64,000 nt of DNA, taken from assembly GCF_023896955.1 (NCBI RefSeq), contig NZ_JAMHIW010000005.1, forward strand, positions 186,001 through 250,000, given 5' to 3'. The notes beneath the pieces are model-generated. The model searched no databases. It was not told the origin of the DNA and was given only the letters and a program-made list of their open reading frames with translations. Positions 1 through 9,330 of this stretch are shown here, piece by piece. Position 1 is the stretch's first letter. Every line of letters begins with the position of its first letter. A program made the translations under genes and the position numbers. The DNA comes from Micromonospora sp. RHAY321 (lineage in GTDB: Bacteria; Actinomycetota; Actinomycetes; Mycobacteriales; Micromonosporaceae).

Positions 1-284
1 ACGCACGTGCGGAGGTGCGCGGCACGCGGGAGTACCGGCCTGAAGGCCCGAAGGTGGGAGACGCGGACGCGGAGAGGCGGACTTGGAGACGCGGGGCACT
101 CGGCCGCCGCGGCGGTGGCGCAGACCTCGACAGTCCACAGCGACCAGCAGTCTCGTGAGACGGCTCAACCACCAAGACCACCCAGCGCGGCGTTCAAGGC
201 GGCAGCGGGGCACTCAGCGGCGCGCAAGGGCCGTTCCGTCGCCGGTCGCCCCTGGCGGTCCGCATACAAGAATGACGGGCCTCC

Positions 285-298
285 GTTTCACGTGAAAC
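285..298. promoter_or_regulatory. parS: parS centromere-like site (perfect)
   Basis: Exact 14-bp palindrome GTTTCACGTGAAAC, the consensus bound by chromosomal ParB. It is the outermost of four perfect copies in the first 3 kb of the window and lies outside any supported gene. ParB loads here as a CTP-dependent clamp and spreads to organise the origin region for segregation. Confidence 0.95.
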
Positions 299-532
299 GA
301 GCCGGATCTGCGAGGAGGACAAGGGGTCTCTCGGGCTCCACCGTTCAGCCGGGCGGCCTCCTCCGCGATGCCGTCCGGAGGCGCCACGGCGGTGACACCG
401 TCTCGCCTGGGGCGTCGCCACCGGCTGCCGGGCCGGCGGGACGGACAGGCAGGACGAGGACGTCGAGCCGGTCGGGCTCGGCGATCGGGCGGATGGCGAA
501 GCGTCTCGACGCCCCCGTCGCGAACCGCACCC

Positions 533-546
533 GTTTCACGTGAAAC
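533..546. promoter_or_regulatory. parS: parS centromere-like site (perfect)
   Basis: Exact GTTTCACGTGAAAC palindrome, 248 bp from the first copy and about 20 bp before the parB terminator hairpin. It lies immediately downstream of the parB coding region. Confidence 0.95.
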
Positions 547-566
547 CGGCGGAGGGGGAATACAGA

Positions 567-598
567 GCGGCCGCGCACCCGAAGGGAAGCGCGGCCGC
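567..598 (-). terminator. hairpin terminator after parB
   Basis: Perfect 10-bp inverted repeat (GCGGCCGCGC with GCGCGGCCGC) around a 12-nt loop, 15 bp beyond the parB stop codon. There is no clear U-run, which is common for GC-rich actinobacterial terminators. It would end the parA-parB transcript. Confidence 0.6.
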
Positions 599-613
599 AG
601 GAGGCAGGGGAGG

Positions 614-1633
614 TCAGTCCTCGGCCCCACCCTCCTGTTGCACTCCGATGATCCCGACGATCCGCTCCAGGTCGTCCACCGTCGCGAACTCGATCGTGAT
701 CTTGCCCTTGCTCCGACCGATGTCCACCTTCACCCGGGTGTCGAACCGGTCCGACAGCCGATCGGCGAGGTCGGTCAGGGCCGGCGCGTGCGGCTTCGGG
801 CGCCGCTTCGCGGCCTGGCCCTTCGCCGACCCGTCGTTCAGGGTCAGAGCCACGATCTCCTCGGTCGCCCGAACAGACAGTCCCTCGGCCACGATTCGCA
901 GCGCCAACTGCTCCTGCGCTTCCGCCTCGTCGAGACTCAGCAGTGCCCGGGCGTGGCCCGCGGACAGGATCCCCGCGGCGACCCGCCGCTGCACCTGCGC
1001 CGGCAGGTTCAACAGCCGAATGGTGTTGGAGATCTGCGGGCGGCTCCGCCCGATCCGGCGGGCCAACTCCTCGTGGGTGGCGCCGAACTCCTCCAGCAAC
1101 TGCTGGTACGCGGCCGCCTCTTCGAGCGGGTTCAGGTTGGCCCGGTGGATGTTCTCGAGCAACGCGTCGCGGAGCATGGCGTCGTCGCGGGTGTCCCGGA
1201 CGATCGCCGGGATGTTCTCCCGCCCGACGGCCTGGGCGGCCCGCCACCGCCGCTCGCCCATCACCAGCTCGTACTTCTCGTCGTCGAGCTGGCGGACGAC
1301 GATGGGCTGGAGGAACCCGACCTCCTGGATCGAGGTCTTCAGCTCCTCCAGCGCATCTTCGTCGAAGACCTGTCGGGGCTGCTTCGGGTTGGGCACGATC
1401 GCGTCGACCGGGATCTCGGCGAAGCGGGCTCCCGGCACCGGGCTGAGCGTCGACTCCGGCTGCGGCGGCGGGCCGGAGGGCGTAACCGCCGGCAGCGCAG
1501 CGCCGGCCGCCTCGTCATCCACATGCCCGTTCTCCGGCTCGGCCGTCACCGTGCCGGCGGAACCCGGCACCGGCCCGGTCGGGATGAGCGCCCCGAGGCC
1601 TCGACCCAGACCGCCCCGAGGACGGTTCTTCAT
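614..1633 (-). CDS. parB: chromosome partitioning protein ParB
   Basis: 339-residue CTP-dependent DNA clamp that binds parS and is moved by ParA during origin segregation. The N-terminus ([17 protein letters not shown]) is the conserved ParA-interacting leader of actinobacterial ParB. The ParB/Srx CTPase domain follows, with the GERRWRAA motif, then a helix-turn-helix ([21 protein letters not shown] region) that reads parS, and a C-terminal dimerisation segment. It lies 27 bp after parA in the same direction, so the two form one operon. Four perfect parS sites lie within about 1.3 kb of the gene. Length and order fit the family well. Confidence 0.97.
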   Translation of the reverse strand: MKNRPRGGLGRGLGALIPTGPVPGSAGTVTAEPENGHVDDEAAGAALPAVTPSGPPPQPESTLSPVPGARFAEIPVDAIVPNPKQPRQVFDEDALEELKTSIQEVGFLQPIVVRQLDDEKYELVMGERRWRAAQAVGRENIPAIVRDTRDDAMLRDALLENIHRANLNPLEEAAAYQQLLEEFGATHEELARRIGRSRPQISNTIRLLNLPAQVQRRVAAGILSAGHARALLSLDEAEAQEQLALRIVAEGLSVRATEEIVALTLNDGSAKGQAAKRRPKPHAPALTDLADRLSDRFDTRVKVDIGRSKGKITIEFATVDDLERIVGIIGVQQEGGAED

Positions 1634-1660
1634 GCCACGCCTCCCAGCGATTCGTCCGCA

Positions 1661-2977
1661 CTACGCATTCCGGCCCACCGGCTCCTTCACGCCCCGCTCG
1701 GCGATTTCCTGGGCCGCCTCGAAGTAACTCGTGGCACCCCGCGAACCGGGATCGTAGGTCATCACCGACTGGCCGTAGCTGGGTGCCTCGGACACTCGGA
1801 CGTTGCGGGGGATGACCGCCTGGAGGACCTTGTCGCCGAAGTGGTTCCGGACGTCCTGCTCGACCGCGTCCGCGAGGCGGGTACGGCGGTCGTACATGGT
1901 CAGCAGGATGGTGGAGACATCGAGCTTGGGGTTGAGGTGTTGCCGTACCAGGTTGATGTTGTTGATCAGTTGGTTGAGCCCCTCCAGCGCGTAGTACTCG
2001 CACTGGATCGGGATCAGCACCTCCTGCGCGGCGACCAGCGCGTTGACCGTCAGCAGGCCGAGCGAGGGCGGGCAATCGATGAAGACGTAGTCGAACTGCC
2101 CGGGGTAGGCGGCGATGGCCCGGTCGAGGCGCGACTCCCGCGCCACCACCGACACCAGCTCGATCTCCGCGCCGGCCAGGTCGATCGTCGCCGGTACGCA
2201 CCAGAGGTTCGGGATGCCCTCGACCGCCTGCGCCACCTCGGACAGCGGCACGCTGTTGATGAGGCAGTCGTAGACGTCGGGGATGCCGGTGTGGTGCGGG
2301 ACGTTGAGCCCGGTCGAGGCGTTGCCCTGCGGGTCGAGGTCGACCACGAGCACCCGGTTGCCATGCAGGGCGAGCGCCACCGCAAGGTTGACGGTGGTCG
2401 TGGTCTTGCCCACGCCGCCCTTCTGGTTCGCGACGCACATGACCCGGGTCCGGTCCGGCCGAGGCATGGTCACCTCGCCACTGGGATTCAGGATCTGCAC
2501 GGCGCGCATCGCCTCCATAGCCAACGGTGGGTCATCCTCTTCGCGCGTCGGGGTTTCACGTGAAACGTACGTGGAGTCGCTTGCAACGGCGGCCAGCGAC
2601 TCGGCCGACGCGACGGGCATGTCGGCGACCGCCGGCGCGGCGTCCCGACCCGCCGCGTTGGGTTGTTGCGGAACGGCCGGCTCGAAGCGGACCGACGCCG
2701 CGGTGTTCCGTCGCCCCGAGGCGGTTCGCACCTCTGCGGCGTTGACCGGCCGGGCCAATCCCTCCGATGCCCGGCGAGCAGCCGACGGCTCGGGGACCTC
2801 TGATCCGGTCGCGTGCCCACCGGGCTCGTCGCGTACCACTGGCGGATCGTTCTCCGCCGGCTGTGGCGACGACCCGGGCGCGCCGGGCGACCAGCTGGGG
2901 TAGTCGGTTTCACGTGAAACAGGGTCGCTGGTTGACCCGGTCACGCGTGGATCGTCGTACCTACCGTCGTCATGCAC
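1661..2977 (-). CDS. parA: chromosome partitioning ATPase ParA (long N-terminal extension)
   Basis: ParA/Soj ATPase that drives ParB-parS segregation by ATP-dependent nonspecific DNA binding. The deviant Walker A motif (KGGVGKTTTT) begins near residue 187, followed by DLDPQGNAS and the IDCPPSLG Walker B region; the C-terminus is typical. Residues 1-175 form a low-complexity Pro/Ala/Glu-rich extension longer than in most ParA proteins. The start used is GTG at 2977, with AGGGA about 12 nt upstream. An internal start (for example at MEAMRAV, near residue 155) is possible. Two perfect parS sites lie inside the extension and both read Val-Ser-Arg-Glu-Thr in frame. Operon with parB. Confidence 0.93.
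   Translation of the reverse strand: MHDDGRYDDPRVTGSTSDPVSRETDYPSWSPGAPGSSPQPAENDPPVVRDEPGGHATGSEVPEPSAARRASEGLARPVNAAEVRTASGRRNTAASVRFEPAVPQQPNAAGRDAAPAVADMPVASAESLAAVASDSTYVSRETPTREEDDPPLAMEAMRAVQILNPSGEVTMPRPDRTRVMCVANQKGGVGKTTTTVNLAVALALHGNRVLVVDLDPQGNASTGLNVPHHTGIPDVYDCLINSVPLSEVAQAVEGIPNLWCVPATIDLAGAEIELVSVVARESRLDRAIAAYPGQFDYVFIDCPPSLGLLTVNALVAAQEVLIPIQCEYYALEGLNQLINNINLVRQHLNPKLDVSTILLTMYDRRTRLADAVEQDVRNHFGDKVLQAVIPRNVRVSEAPSYGQSVMTYDPGSRGATSYFEAAQEIAERGVKEPVGRNA
2553..2566. promoter_or_regulatory. parS: parS site inside the parA reading frame
   Basis: Exact GTTTCACGTGAAAC palindrome within the parA N-terminal extension, encoding residues 138-142 as VSRET on the minus strand. Confidence 0.93.
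2907..2920. promoter_or_regulatory. parS: parS site inside the start region of parA
   Basis: Exact GTTTCACGTGAAAC palindrome near the 5' end of parA, encoding residues 20-24 as VSRET in the same frame as the copy at 2553. If parA really starts at a downstream codon, this site would lie in the leader or promoter of parA and could allow ParB-dependent autoregulation. Confidence 0.93.
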
Positions 2978-3232
2978 CTGTCATCCCTGCCCGCTTCGGA
3001 TGGTCGGTCCGCGCCCCGGTCACCTTGGCCGCACCCGCGCTCGCACCCCGGAGCGTACGACCCTCGGGAGCGGTCGGAGACCCGTGACGCCGCCGCCCGT
3101 TCCACACTATCGACGCGCGGTCAGCCTACGGCGGACGGGCGCGGCCGGTCCACGTCGGGTTCTCATCCCCTCGTCCATCCGCACCGGTACAACGAGGCAA
3201 CCCACCGGCCGGACGCCCGATGGCGCGCACCG

Positions 3233-4090
3233 TCAGCGGCGACGGGAGCGTCCGCCTCGGGATCGCTTGCTGGCGGCCGGACGGGCCGGGCCGACCATCC
3301 GCTCGCGGACGATCTCCACGACGGTGGCGGGTGGGTCGATCACTCCGACGCCGCAGAGGTGCACGGCCGGCTCCCCACCACCGAGGCGTGCCACCACGTC
3401 GGCGTGCTCCTCGATCTCCGCTGCCGCGGACGAACCCTTCAGCGCCAGCAGCCGTCCGCCCCGCACCGCCAGCGGCAGGCTCCAGGCCGCCAGTCGGTCC
3501 AGTGGTGCGACCGCGCGGGCGGTCACGACGTCCCCGCTGATCGACTCCCGGCCGCTCGACCCGCTGGCAGCCTCGTCGGCCCGACCGCGGAACACGCGCA
3601 CCGTCCTGGTCAGACTGAGTCGCTCGACGACCTCGATCAGGAACGACGTCCGCCGGGCGAGCGGTTCGATCAGGGTGACGGTCAGGTCGGGGCGCGTGAT
3701 GGCCAGGACCAGACCGGGTAGACCCGCACCGGAGCCGACGTCGAGCACGGTCGCCCCGGCCGGGATGCGCTCAGCGACCGCGGCGCAGTTGAGCAGGTGC
3801 CGGTCCCAGATCCGAGGTGCCTCGCGGGGGCCGATCAGACCCCGGACCACCCCGTCGGTGGCCAGCAGTTCGGCGTACGCGGCGGCAACGTCGAGGCGCT
3901 CGCCGAAGAGCGCCAGGGCGGCCGGAGCCAGCTCGGGCGGTAGCGCCGCGTCGGCCGGCGACGGCGTACCGCCACCCGCCCCGTCCCGTGCTGGATCGGT
4001 GCCCGGGGACTCGGGCCGGACAGGGGACGGCCCGGGCGGCGTGCCGCCCGGGCCGGTCACGGCGTCGGCCGTGGTGTCGTCGTGGGTCAC
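3233..4090 (-). CDS. rsmG: 16S rRNA (guanine-527-N7)-methyltransferase RsmG
   Basis: 285-residue SAM-dependent methyltransferase of the GidB/RsmG family, which modifies G527 of 16S rRNA (loss gives low-level streptomycin resistance in other bacteria). The SAM-binding motif LDVGSGAGLPGLVLAI follows WDRHLLNCA, and VVTARAVAPLDRL is the conserved C-terminal motif. The start chosen is GTG at 4090, 4 nt after the jag stop codon, which implies translational coupling; an upstream start would run deep into jag. The N-terminal 50 residues are an acidic/Pro-rich extension not needed for the fold, and the basic tail (KRSRGGRSRRR) may contact RNA. Confidence 0.93.
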   Translation of the reverse strand: MTHDDTTADAVTGPGGTPPGPSPVRPESPGTDPARDGAGGGTPSPADAALPPELAPAALALFGERLDVAAAYAELLATDGVVRGLIGPREAPRIWDRHLLNCAAVAERIPAGATVLDVGSGAGLPGLVLAITRPDLTVTLIEPLARRTSFLIEVVERLSLTRTVRVFRGRADEAASGSSGRESISGDVVTARAVAPLDRLAAWSLPLAVRGGRLLALKGSSAAAEIEEHADVVARLGGGEPAVHLCGVGVIDPPATVVEIVRERMVGPARPAASKRSRGGRSRRR

Positions 4091-4094
4091 CCGG

Positions 4095-4715
4095 TCAGTC
4101 CACCGGCCGAACGACGATGCGGCGGCTCGGCTCGACACCCTCGGACTCGCTCGCCACACCGGACATGGCGTTGACCACGTCGTGCACGCACTTGCGCTCG
4201 AACGCGGACATCGGCTCCAGCCGGACCGGCTCGCCGTACTCCTTGACCTTCTCGACCGCGTTCTTGGCGACCGCGGCGAGTTCCTTGCGGCGGTTCGCGC
4301 GGTAGCCGCCGACGTCGAGCAGCAGGCGGCTCGGCGTCCCGGTCTGCCGGAAGACGGCGAGCCGGGTCAGCTCCTGGAGCGCCTCCAGGGTGGCTCCACG
4401 CTGACCGACCAGGTTCTGCAGTCGAGCGCCGACCACCTCGACCACCGGGCGGCCGCCGGCGACCAGCTCGTCGATGTCGCCGTCGTAGTCGAGGATGTCG
4501 AGCAGCCCCTCCACGTAGTCGGCCGCGATCTCGCTCTGCCGGAACAGGTCGCCCTCGCCGACCGCCTTCTTCGTACGGCCGCCGGCGCTGGCCTCGGTGT
4601 CGTCGGACTCCGGGGCGTCGGTCTCGTCGTCGTCGTTGTCGTCGTCCACCGCGAGCGGCGCGGTCTCCTCCTCGTCCAGGGACTGCTCGGCGCGGGGGAT
4701 GCTGGTCTCGGTCAC
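4095..4715 (-). CDS. jag: R3H/Jag (KhpB-type) single-stranded nucleic acid binding protein
   Basis: 206-residue RNA-binding protein. Residues 1-60 are acidic and disordered (runs of Asp/Glu), followed by a KH-like region (ARLQNLVGQRGATLEALQ) and a C-terminal R3H domain with Arg and His in RKELAAVA...FERKCVHDVV. Jag/KhpB partners KhpA and modulates cell-envelope genes in other bacteria. GTG start with GGAGATGAG about 5 nt upstream. It sits between yidC and rsmG, its usual place near oriC, and its stop lies 4 nt before rsmG. Confidence 0.93.
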   Translation of the reverse strand: MTETSIPRAEQSLDEEETAPLAVDDDNDDDETDAPESDDTEASAGGRTKKAVGEGDLFRQSEIAADYVEGLLDILDYDGDIDELVAGGRPVVEVVGARLQNLVGQRGATLEALQELTRLAVFRQTGTPSRLLLDVGGYRANRRKELAAVAKNAVEKVKEYGEPVRLEPMSAFERKCVHDVVNAMSGVASESEGVEPSRRIVVRPVD

Positions 4716-4926
4716 GGTCTCATCTCCGTACTCGCTCGGCCGGACCGTCGGGTCCGCTGGTTTCCCGGGGCCGGCGGGAGGTCGCCGGTGCCCACGGGCA
4801 CGTCTGTACGGGCAGTGTCGCCCGTGGCCGCGTCACGCGCGGTCGGTTCCGCCCGGCGCCGGCCATACGGCGGCTGCGCGGTGCGGAACGGGCCGCCGCC
4901 GGTTGCCCGGCGACGGCCCGGACGGG

Positions 4927-5919
4927 TCAGCCCTGCCGCTTGGCGGGGCGGCTCTTCTTCGGGTTCACCGGCTTGGCGCCCGGCTTCGGCCCGGCCACCT
5001 TGGGCGCGGTCGCCTTGACCGGCGCCGGCGGGGCCGACTTGCCGCGGCCGAACAGGCCGCCGGACTTGGCCGGCTGGACGGGGTTGCGGGTGCCGACGGC
5101 GGGGGTGGTCTTCTTGGCGGTCACCGGCGGCGGGAACTTGCGCAGCACCCACTGCTGCTGGCCGAGGGTGAAGAGGTTGTTGGTGACCCAGTAGATGATC
5201 ACGCCGATGGGGAAGATCGCACCGGAGATCAGCAGCGACGCCGGGATGCCGTAGAGCATCAGCCGCTGGATCATCCGCTGCTGCGGGTCTTCCGCCCAGC
5301 CGGTCTTGAGGATCATCTGACGGCTGGTGAGGTAGGTGGTCGCGATCATGACCAGGACCAGGATGCCGGCGATGACCTTGACGGTGGTGCCGTTGGCGCC
5401 GAGGCGGGCCAGCTCGTCCGCGGTGGAGCCGAACTTGCCGGCGATCGGGGCGGTGAAGAGCTTCGCCTGGGAGGCGCTCTCGAACTGGTCGGCGGTCCAG
5501 CCGTAGAGGGTCTTGCTCTGCTTGGCCGGGTCGAGCCGGCGCAGCACGTGGAAGAGGCCGAGGAAGACCGGGATCTGGAGGAACATCGGAAGGCAGCCCA
5601 TCAGGGGGTTGGCCTTTTCCTTCCGGTAGAGCTCCATCATTTCTTTCTGGAGCGTCTCCCGGTCACCCTTGTGCTTCTCCTGCAGCTCCTTGACCTTGGG
5701 CTGCAGCGCCTGCATGGCCCGCTGCGACTTGATCTGCTTGACGAAGACGGGGAACAGGATCACCCGGACGGTGACCACCAGGAAGACGATGGCCAGGATC
5801 CAGGCGAAGTTGGTGCCGATCACCGCGCCGACGGGCACCCCGATGGCGTCCCAGGCAGAGTGCCAGGTCAGCAGGATCCACGAAATCGCGTAGTAGATCC
5901 AGTCGAGACTCAGACTCAA
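4927..5919 (-). CDS. yidC: membrane protein insertase YidC
   Basis: 330-residue insertase of the YidC/Oxa1/Alb3 family that folds and inserts membrane proteins with or without SecYEG. There is a hydrophobic segment near residues 30-55 ([20 protein letters not shown]) carrying the hydrophilic-groove Arg, a cytoplasmic coiled-coil hairpin ([20 protein letters not shown]), then [17 protein letters not shown] and two further C-terminal membrane helices. The tail is long, Lys/Pro-rich and basic, consistent with ribosome contact. It lacks the large periplasmic domain of proteobacterial YidC. The start is a rare TTG at 5919 overlapping the yidD stop as TTGA, so the two are translationally coupled. 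Confidence 0.96.
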   Translation of the reverse strand: MSLSLDWIYYAISWILLTWHSAWDAIGVPVGAVIGTNFAWILAIVFLVVTVRVILFPVFVKQIKSQRAMQALQPKVKELQEKHKGDRETLQKEMMELYRKEKANPLMGCLPMFLQIPVFLGLFHVLRRLDPAKQSKTLYGWTADQFESASQAKLFTAPIAGKFGSTADELARLGANGTTVKVIAGILVLVMIATTYLTSRQMILKTGWAEDPQQRMIQRLMLYGIPASLLISGAIFPIGVIIYWVTNNLFTLGQQQWVLRKFPPPVTAKKTTPAVGTRNPVQPAKSGGLFGRGKSAPPAPVKATAPKVAGPKPGAKPVNPKKSRPAKRQG

Positions 5920-6209
5920 TTCGGGGCTCCAGTCACATCAGCACGTCGGCGGCCGCCCGGCTCCGGCACCGGGTCATGTCCACCAGGGTGAAAGGGGTGG
6001 CAGCGCAGCAAACGCCGGACCGCCAGCGCGGCTCCCCGGAGCGCGCCGTGCCGGGCTACCGCCTCCTGGGCGTACGCACTGCACGACGGGTAGAACCGAC
6101 AGCGGGCCGGCAGTGCCGGACTTATCCACCGACGGTACGCGATGATGGGCGCGATCAGCACCTTGGCACCGGTCGACTGCGGGCGCGGGGTGGTCGGGCC
6201 GGCACTCAT
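5916..6209 (-). CDS. yidD: membrane protein insertion efficiency factor YidD
   Basis: 97-residue YidD family protein that assists YidC-dependent insertion. The hallmark motif [20 protein letters not shown] is present with its Cys residues, followed by [13 protein letters not shown]. An amphipathic N-terminal segment ([12 protein letters not shown]) likely peripherally associates with the membrane. The ATG start overlaps the rnpA stop as ATGA, and the stop overlaps yidC as TTGA, so rnpA-yidD-yidC are tightly coupled. Confidence 0.95.
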   Translation of the reverse strand: MSAGPTTPRPQSTGAKVLIAPIIAYRRWISPALPARCRFYPSCSAYAQEAVARHGALRGAALAVRRLLRCHPFHPGGHDPVPEPGGRRRADVTGAPN

Positions 6210-6622
6210 CGGGACCGCCGCTCTCGGGGCGACCGGGCGGCCGCGATGGCGGCGTCCAGGTCTGCGGCGAGTCGGGGGTACGACGCGTCGGCCGCGGCGG
6301 GCAGCGCCCGGACGACCAGGGTGCTGTCGGCGGGAAGTGCGGCCAGCCGCTCCCGCACCAGCGCCCGAAGGCGGCGCCGGACCCGGTTGCGGACCACCGC
6401 GTTGCCGACGGCCTTGGACACGACAAAGCCGGCGCGGGCCGGGGCGGAGGACTGCTCCGCACCGGTGTGCCGCGCCGGCTCCGGCGAGGGCGGTGTGCTG
6501 GGGGCCACGGGCGCCGGCACGGTCAGGTGGACCACGACGACGCCTCGTCCGGCGCGTCGGCCACCGCGAACCGCTGCGGCGAAGTCAGAACTGCGCCGCA
6601 GTCGCTGTGCGGCGGCCAGCAC
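6206..6622 (-). CDS. rnpA: ribonuclease P protein component
   Basis: 138-residue protein subunit of RNase P, which helps the catalytic RNA cleave 5' leaders from tRNA precursors. Conserved [15 protein letters not shown] near the N-terminus and the RNR motif ([19 protein letters not shown]) are present. A Pro/Ala/Glu-rich insertion of about 20 residues lies between beta strands in the middle. The start chosen is GTG at 6622, because homologous sequence begins at LAAAQRL and AGGGGA lies about 12 nt upstream. The gene begins 34 nt after rpmH in the same operon. Confidence 0.93.
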   Translation of the reverse strand: MLAAAQRLRRSSDFAAAVRGGRRAGRGVVVVHLTVPAPVAPSTPPSPEPARHTGAEQSSAPARAGFVVSKAVGNAVVRNRVRRRLRALVRERLAALPADSTLVVRALPAAADASYPRLAADLDAAIAAARSPRERRSR

Positions 6623-6656
6623 GACTGCCCACGTCCCCTGGACCGGCCCGGTCGGC

Positions 6657-6794
6657 TCAGGCCGACAGGGTGGTGCGACCCTTGGCGCGACGGCTCGACA
6701 GGATGGCACGGCCGGCACGGGTGCGCATGCGCAGCCGGAAGCCGTGGGTCTTCGCGCGCCGGCGGTTGTTCGGCTGGTAGGTGCGCTTGCTCAC
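6657..6794 (-). CDS. rpmH: 50S ribosomal protein L34
   Basis: 45-residue ribosomal protein L34; the sequence from [18 protein letters not shown] to the C-terminus is a complete, canonical L34. GTG start at 6794 with a GGAGAG ribosome-binding site about 8 nt upstream. First gene of the leftward rpmH-rnpA-yidD-yidC-jag-rsmG block, divergent from dnaA, the classic actinobacterial arrangement. Confidence 0.98.
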   Translation of the reverse strand: MSKRTYQPNNRRRAKTHGFRLRMRTRAGRAILSSRRAKGRTTLSA

Positions 6795-7424
6795 GTCAGG
6801 CTCTCCGTTTTCGTACGCGCCCCGCGCGACGGGATCGCCGGGGTCGTGGGGTGGTCCAGGCCACCTCGACGGTGGCCCCCGATCGGTGCTGCCCGGCGGA
6901 GCGGGACCTCGGCGTTGCGGGGATGCGACCGCGGACAGCAAGCACCCATCACCCTAGCAGAGGGCGAAATAGCAGCCGCTCCAGCCTACGCAGGGGTGCA
7001 ATGACCGTCAAACACCCCGCGGCGGCGGACACCGGGACGCGCCCGGGACCGAAGCGGCCGTTTTCGCTGATGCCGAGAAGGACCCGGGCACGTCGCCGGT
7101 TGATGGCGCAGGGACAACGCTGTTACCGTGCCCGATTGCGGTGAGCGTCGGATGCTCCGGTCGTCGCGCGCAGGCAAGACCGGACAAGGTAGTGAATCGT
7201 TCGGCACGGTGAACCCGCTTCAACGCCCGTTCAGGCAGGGGCAGGTCCCACCCGCGTCCGGCGGGAGGCCACAATCGGTCGGTACACAGGCTGTGGATAA
7301 CCTGTGGACGACCACTGGTCAACCGTCCGGGTGGGTGATGTTCCACCCGCGAACGCGGCGGGCCCGGGACGGCCGGCTGGCAGACAGCGGCGGCCGGGAG
7401 CAGAGGCGAGGGGGTGGCACGACG
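6795..7424. promoter_or_regulatory. rpmH-dnaA divergent intergenic region with DnaA boxes
   Basis: About 630 bp without a supported gene, holding the leftward rpmH and rightward dnaA promoters. A perfect DnaA box in reverse orientation (TGTGGATAA, 7292-7300) is followed by a one-mismatch box (TGTGGACGA, 7303-7311), about 115 bp before the dnaA start, consistent with DnaA autoregulation. Frames that read through into dnaA upstream of 7425 show no DnaA-like sequence, so they are treated as leader. Confidence 0.7.
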
Positions 7425-9254
7425 GTGGCCGGTACGACCGACCTTGCCGCGGTGTGGTTAGCGGCGACCGACGAGCTCGCCGACGAGATCATCTCCGCCC
7501 AGCAGCGCGCCTACCTCCGACTGACCCGGCTGCGGGCGATCGTCGAGGACACCGCGCTGCTCTCCGTCCCGGACGCGTTCACCCGGGACGTGATCGAGTC
7601 ACGGCTGCGCCCGGCGATCACCGAGGCGCTCACCCGCCGGCTCGGCCGGCCGATCCAGGTGGCGGTCACCGTGCGGGTGGCCGAGGACGCCGCGGGCCGC
7701 CCGGCCGGCACCGTCTACCGCAGTGCCCCGGAGCCGGGGCCGGTCGACGTCGAGGGTTCGCACGCCGGGCCGTTCGACGACGACCCTGCCGGACGACCGG
7801 ACCCCGAGGGCCGCATCCCCGAGCAGCAGCACCCGACGCGAGCTTCCGAGCCGGGCCCGCCACCGGCGCCGGCCGGTCCGCCCGCCGCGTCCAGCCTCGA
7901 CGGGCACCGGTCGGGTCTGATCCCGACCAGCCGGGACGGGCAGGAGGCGCTGTTCAGCGCCGCGTTCGTGGAGCCGCAACGGCCGCCCCGGTCGGGCCCG
8001 GACCGGCGCTCCTACGACGAACAGACCGCCCGCCTGGACCCGCCCGGCCCGGACACCCGGCCCTACGAACCGCGCTACCGGGAGGACGCGGCGTCGCCGC
8101 GGGACCAGCACGTGATCCGTGCGCTTCCTCGGGACAGCGGAACGGACAGTGGCCCGGGCCGCAGCGGAGTGGACCACCGAGCGGGAGGCCGCGACGATCG
8201 CCGGCTGCCCGGCGCCGACACCGGCGGCAACCGGCTCAACCCGAAGTACATGTTCGAGACGTTCGTCATCGGTTCGTCCAACCGGTTCGCCCACGCGGCG
8301 AGCGTGGCGGTGGCCGAGTCACCGGCGAAGGCGTACAACCCGCTGTTCATCTACGGCAGCTCCGGGTTGGGTAAGACGCACCTGCTGCACGCCATCGGGC
8401 ACTACGCCACGACGCTCGGCAACGCCCGGTCGGTGCGGTACGTCTCGACCGAGGAGTTCACCAACGACTTCATCAACTCGCTCCGGGACGACAAGACAAG
8501 CGCGTTCCAGCGGCGCTACCGCGACGTCGACATCCTGCTGATCGACGACATCCAGTTCCTGGAGAACCGCGAGCGCACGCAGGAGGAGTTCTTCCACACC
8601 TTCAACACCCTGCACAACGCCAACAAGCAGATCGTGATCACCTCGGACCGGTCGCCGAAGCAGTTGGCGACGCTGGAGGATCGGCTGCGGACCCGGTTCG
8701 AGTGGGGCCTGCTCGCCGACATCCAGCCGCCGGACCTGGAGACGCGGATCGCGATCCTGCAGAAGAAGGCGGCGCAGGAGCGGCTCTACGCCCCGCCGGA
8801 CGTGCTGGAGTTCATCGCCTCCCGGGTGTCGAACTCGATCCGGGAACTGGAGGGCGCGCTGATCCGGGTGACAGCGTTCGCCAGCCTGACCCGGTCGACC
8901 GTCGAGCTCTCGCTGGCCGAGGAGGTGCTGCGGGACTTCATCCCGGACGGCGCCGGCCCGGAGATCACCGCGGACCAGATCATGGTCTCCACGGCGGACT
9001 ACTTCGGGGTGAGCCTGGAGGACCTGCGGGGTCAGTCGCGCTCCCGGGTGCTGGTCAACGCCCGCCAGGTGGCCATGTACCTGTGTCGGGAGCTGACCGA
9101 GCTGTCGCTGCCCCGGATCGGGCAGGCCTTCGGTGGCCGGGACCACACCACCGTGATGCACGCCGACCGCAAGATCCGTCAGCAGATGGCCGAGCGTCGC
9201 TCGCTCTACAACCAGATCGCCGAGCTGACGAACCGGATCAAGCAGAACACCTGA
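7425..9254 (+). CDS. dnaA: chromosomal replication initiator DnaA
   Basis: 609-residue AAA+ initiator that binds DnaA boxes and opens oriC. Domain I is near residues 1-90 ([16 protein letters not shown]...). Domain II is a long Pro/Arg/Asp-rich linker of about 190 residues, typical of Streptomyces and Micromonospora. In domain III Walker A (GSSGLGKTH) is at about 311-319 and Walker B (LLIDDIQF) at about 371-378. Domain IV ends with the signature [15 protein letters not shown] at about 570-584. Start is GTG at 7425, with a purine-rich GAGGGGG upstream; earlier codons give no homologous sequence. Boxes in its promoter suggest autorepression. Confidence 0.97.
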   Translation: MAGTTDLAAVWLAATDELADEIISAQQRAYLRLTRLRAIVEDTALLSVPDAFTRDVIESRLRPAITEALTRRLGRPIQVAVTVRVAEDAAGRPAGTVYRSAPEPGPVDVEGSHAGPFDDDPAGRPDPEGRIPEQQHPTRASEPGPPPAPAGPPAASSLDGHRSGLIPTSRDGQEALFSAAFVEPQRPPRSGPDRRSYDEQTARLDPPGPDTRPYEPRYREDAASPRDQHVIRALPRDSGTDSGPGRSGVDHRAGGRDDRRLPGADTGGNRLNPKYMFETFVIGSSNRFAHAASVAVAESPAKAYNPLFIYGSSGLGKTHLLHAIGHYATTLGNARSVRYVSTEEFTNDFINSLRDDKTSAFQRRYRDVDILLIDDIQFLENRERTQEEFFHTFNTLHNANKQIVITSDRSPKQLATLEDRLRTRFEWGLLADIQPPDLETRIAILQKKAAQERLYAPPDVLEFIASRVSNSIRELEGALIRVTAFASLTRSTVELSLAEEVLRDFIPDGAGPEITADQIMVSTADYFGVSLEDLRGQSRSRVLVNARQVAMYLCRELTELSLPRIGQAFGGRDHTTVMHADRKIRQQMAERRSLYNQIAELTNRIKQNT

Positions 9255-9297
9255 GGGGTACGCGAGCCGACGCGACGGCACGCAGCCCTGGGGAACA

Positions 9298-9330
9298 CGC
9301 CCGGCCGGACCTCCGGCCGGGCGTTCTTTT
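9298..9330 (+). terminator. Rho-independent terminator of dnaA
   Basis: Perfect 11-bp stem (CGCCCGGCCGG with CCGGCCGGGCG), 4-nt loop ACCT, followed directly by TTCTTTT. This is a canonical intrinsic terminator, 43 bp after the dnaA stop, so dnaA is transcribed separately from dnaN and transcription into oriC is blocked. Confidence 0.9.

Larger units (their letters stand above)
1..566. other. non-coding region downstream of parB carrying two parS sites
   Basis: I support no gene here. Open frames exist on both strands, as expected at this GC content, but their translations are Arg/Pro/Ala-rich and resemble no family. The left end has short purine-rich direct repetitions around GGAGACGCGG. The useful content is the two perfect parS palindromes, listed separately. 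The region lies past the end of parB, so it may be the spacer between the par genes and the next gene to the left, outside the window. Confidence 0.6.

Noticed and set aside
7..543. Long plus-strand open frame at the left edge
   Set aside because: Arg/Pro/Ala-rich with no similarity to any family and two parS palindromes in the same stretch; such frames are expected at this GC content.
368..2563. Long frame opposite to parB and parA
   Set aside because: Antisense shadow of well-supported parA/parB genes.
6122..6130. TTATCCACC box inside yidD
   Set aside because: One-mismatch DnaA-like sequence in a coding region with no cluster; likely chance.
7128..7424. Upstream extension of the dnaA frame
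   Set aside because: No DnaA-like sequence before [15 protein letters not shown], and DnaA boxes lie within it, so it is promoter/leader.
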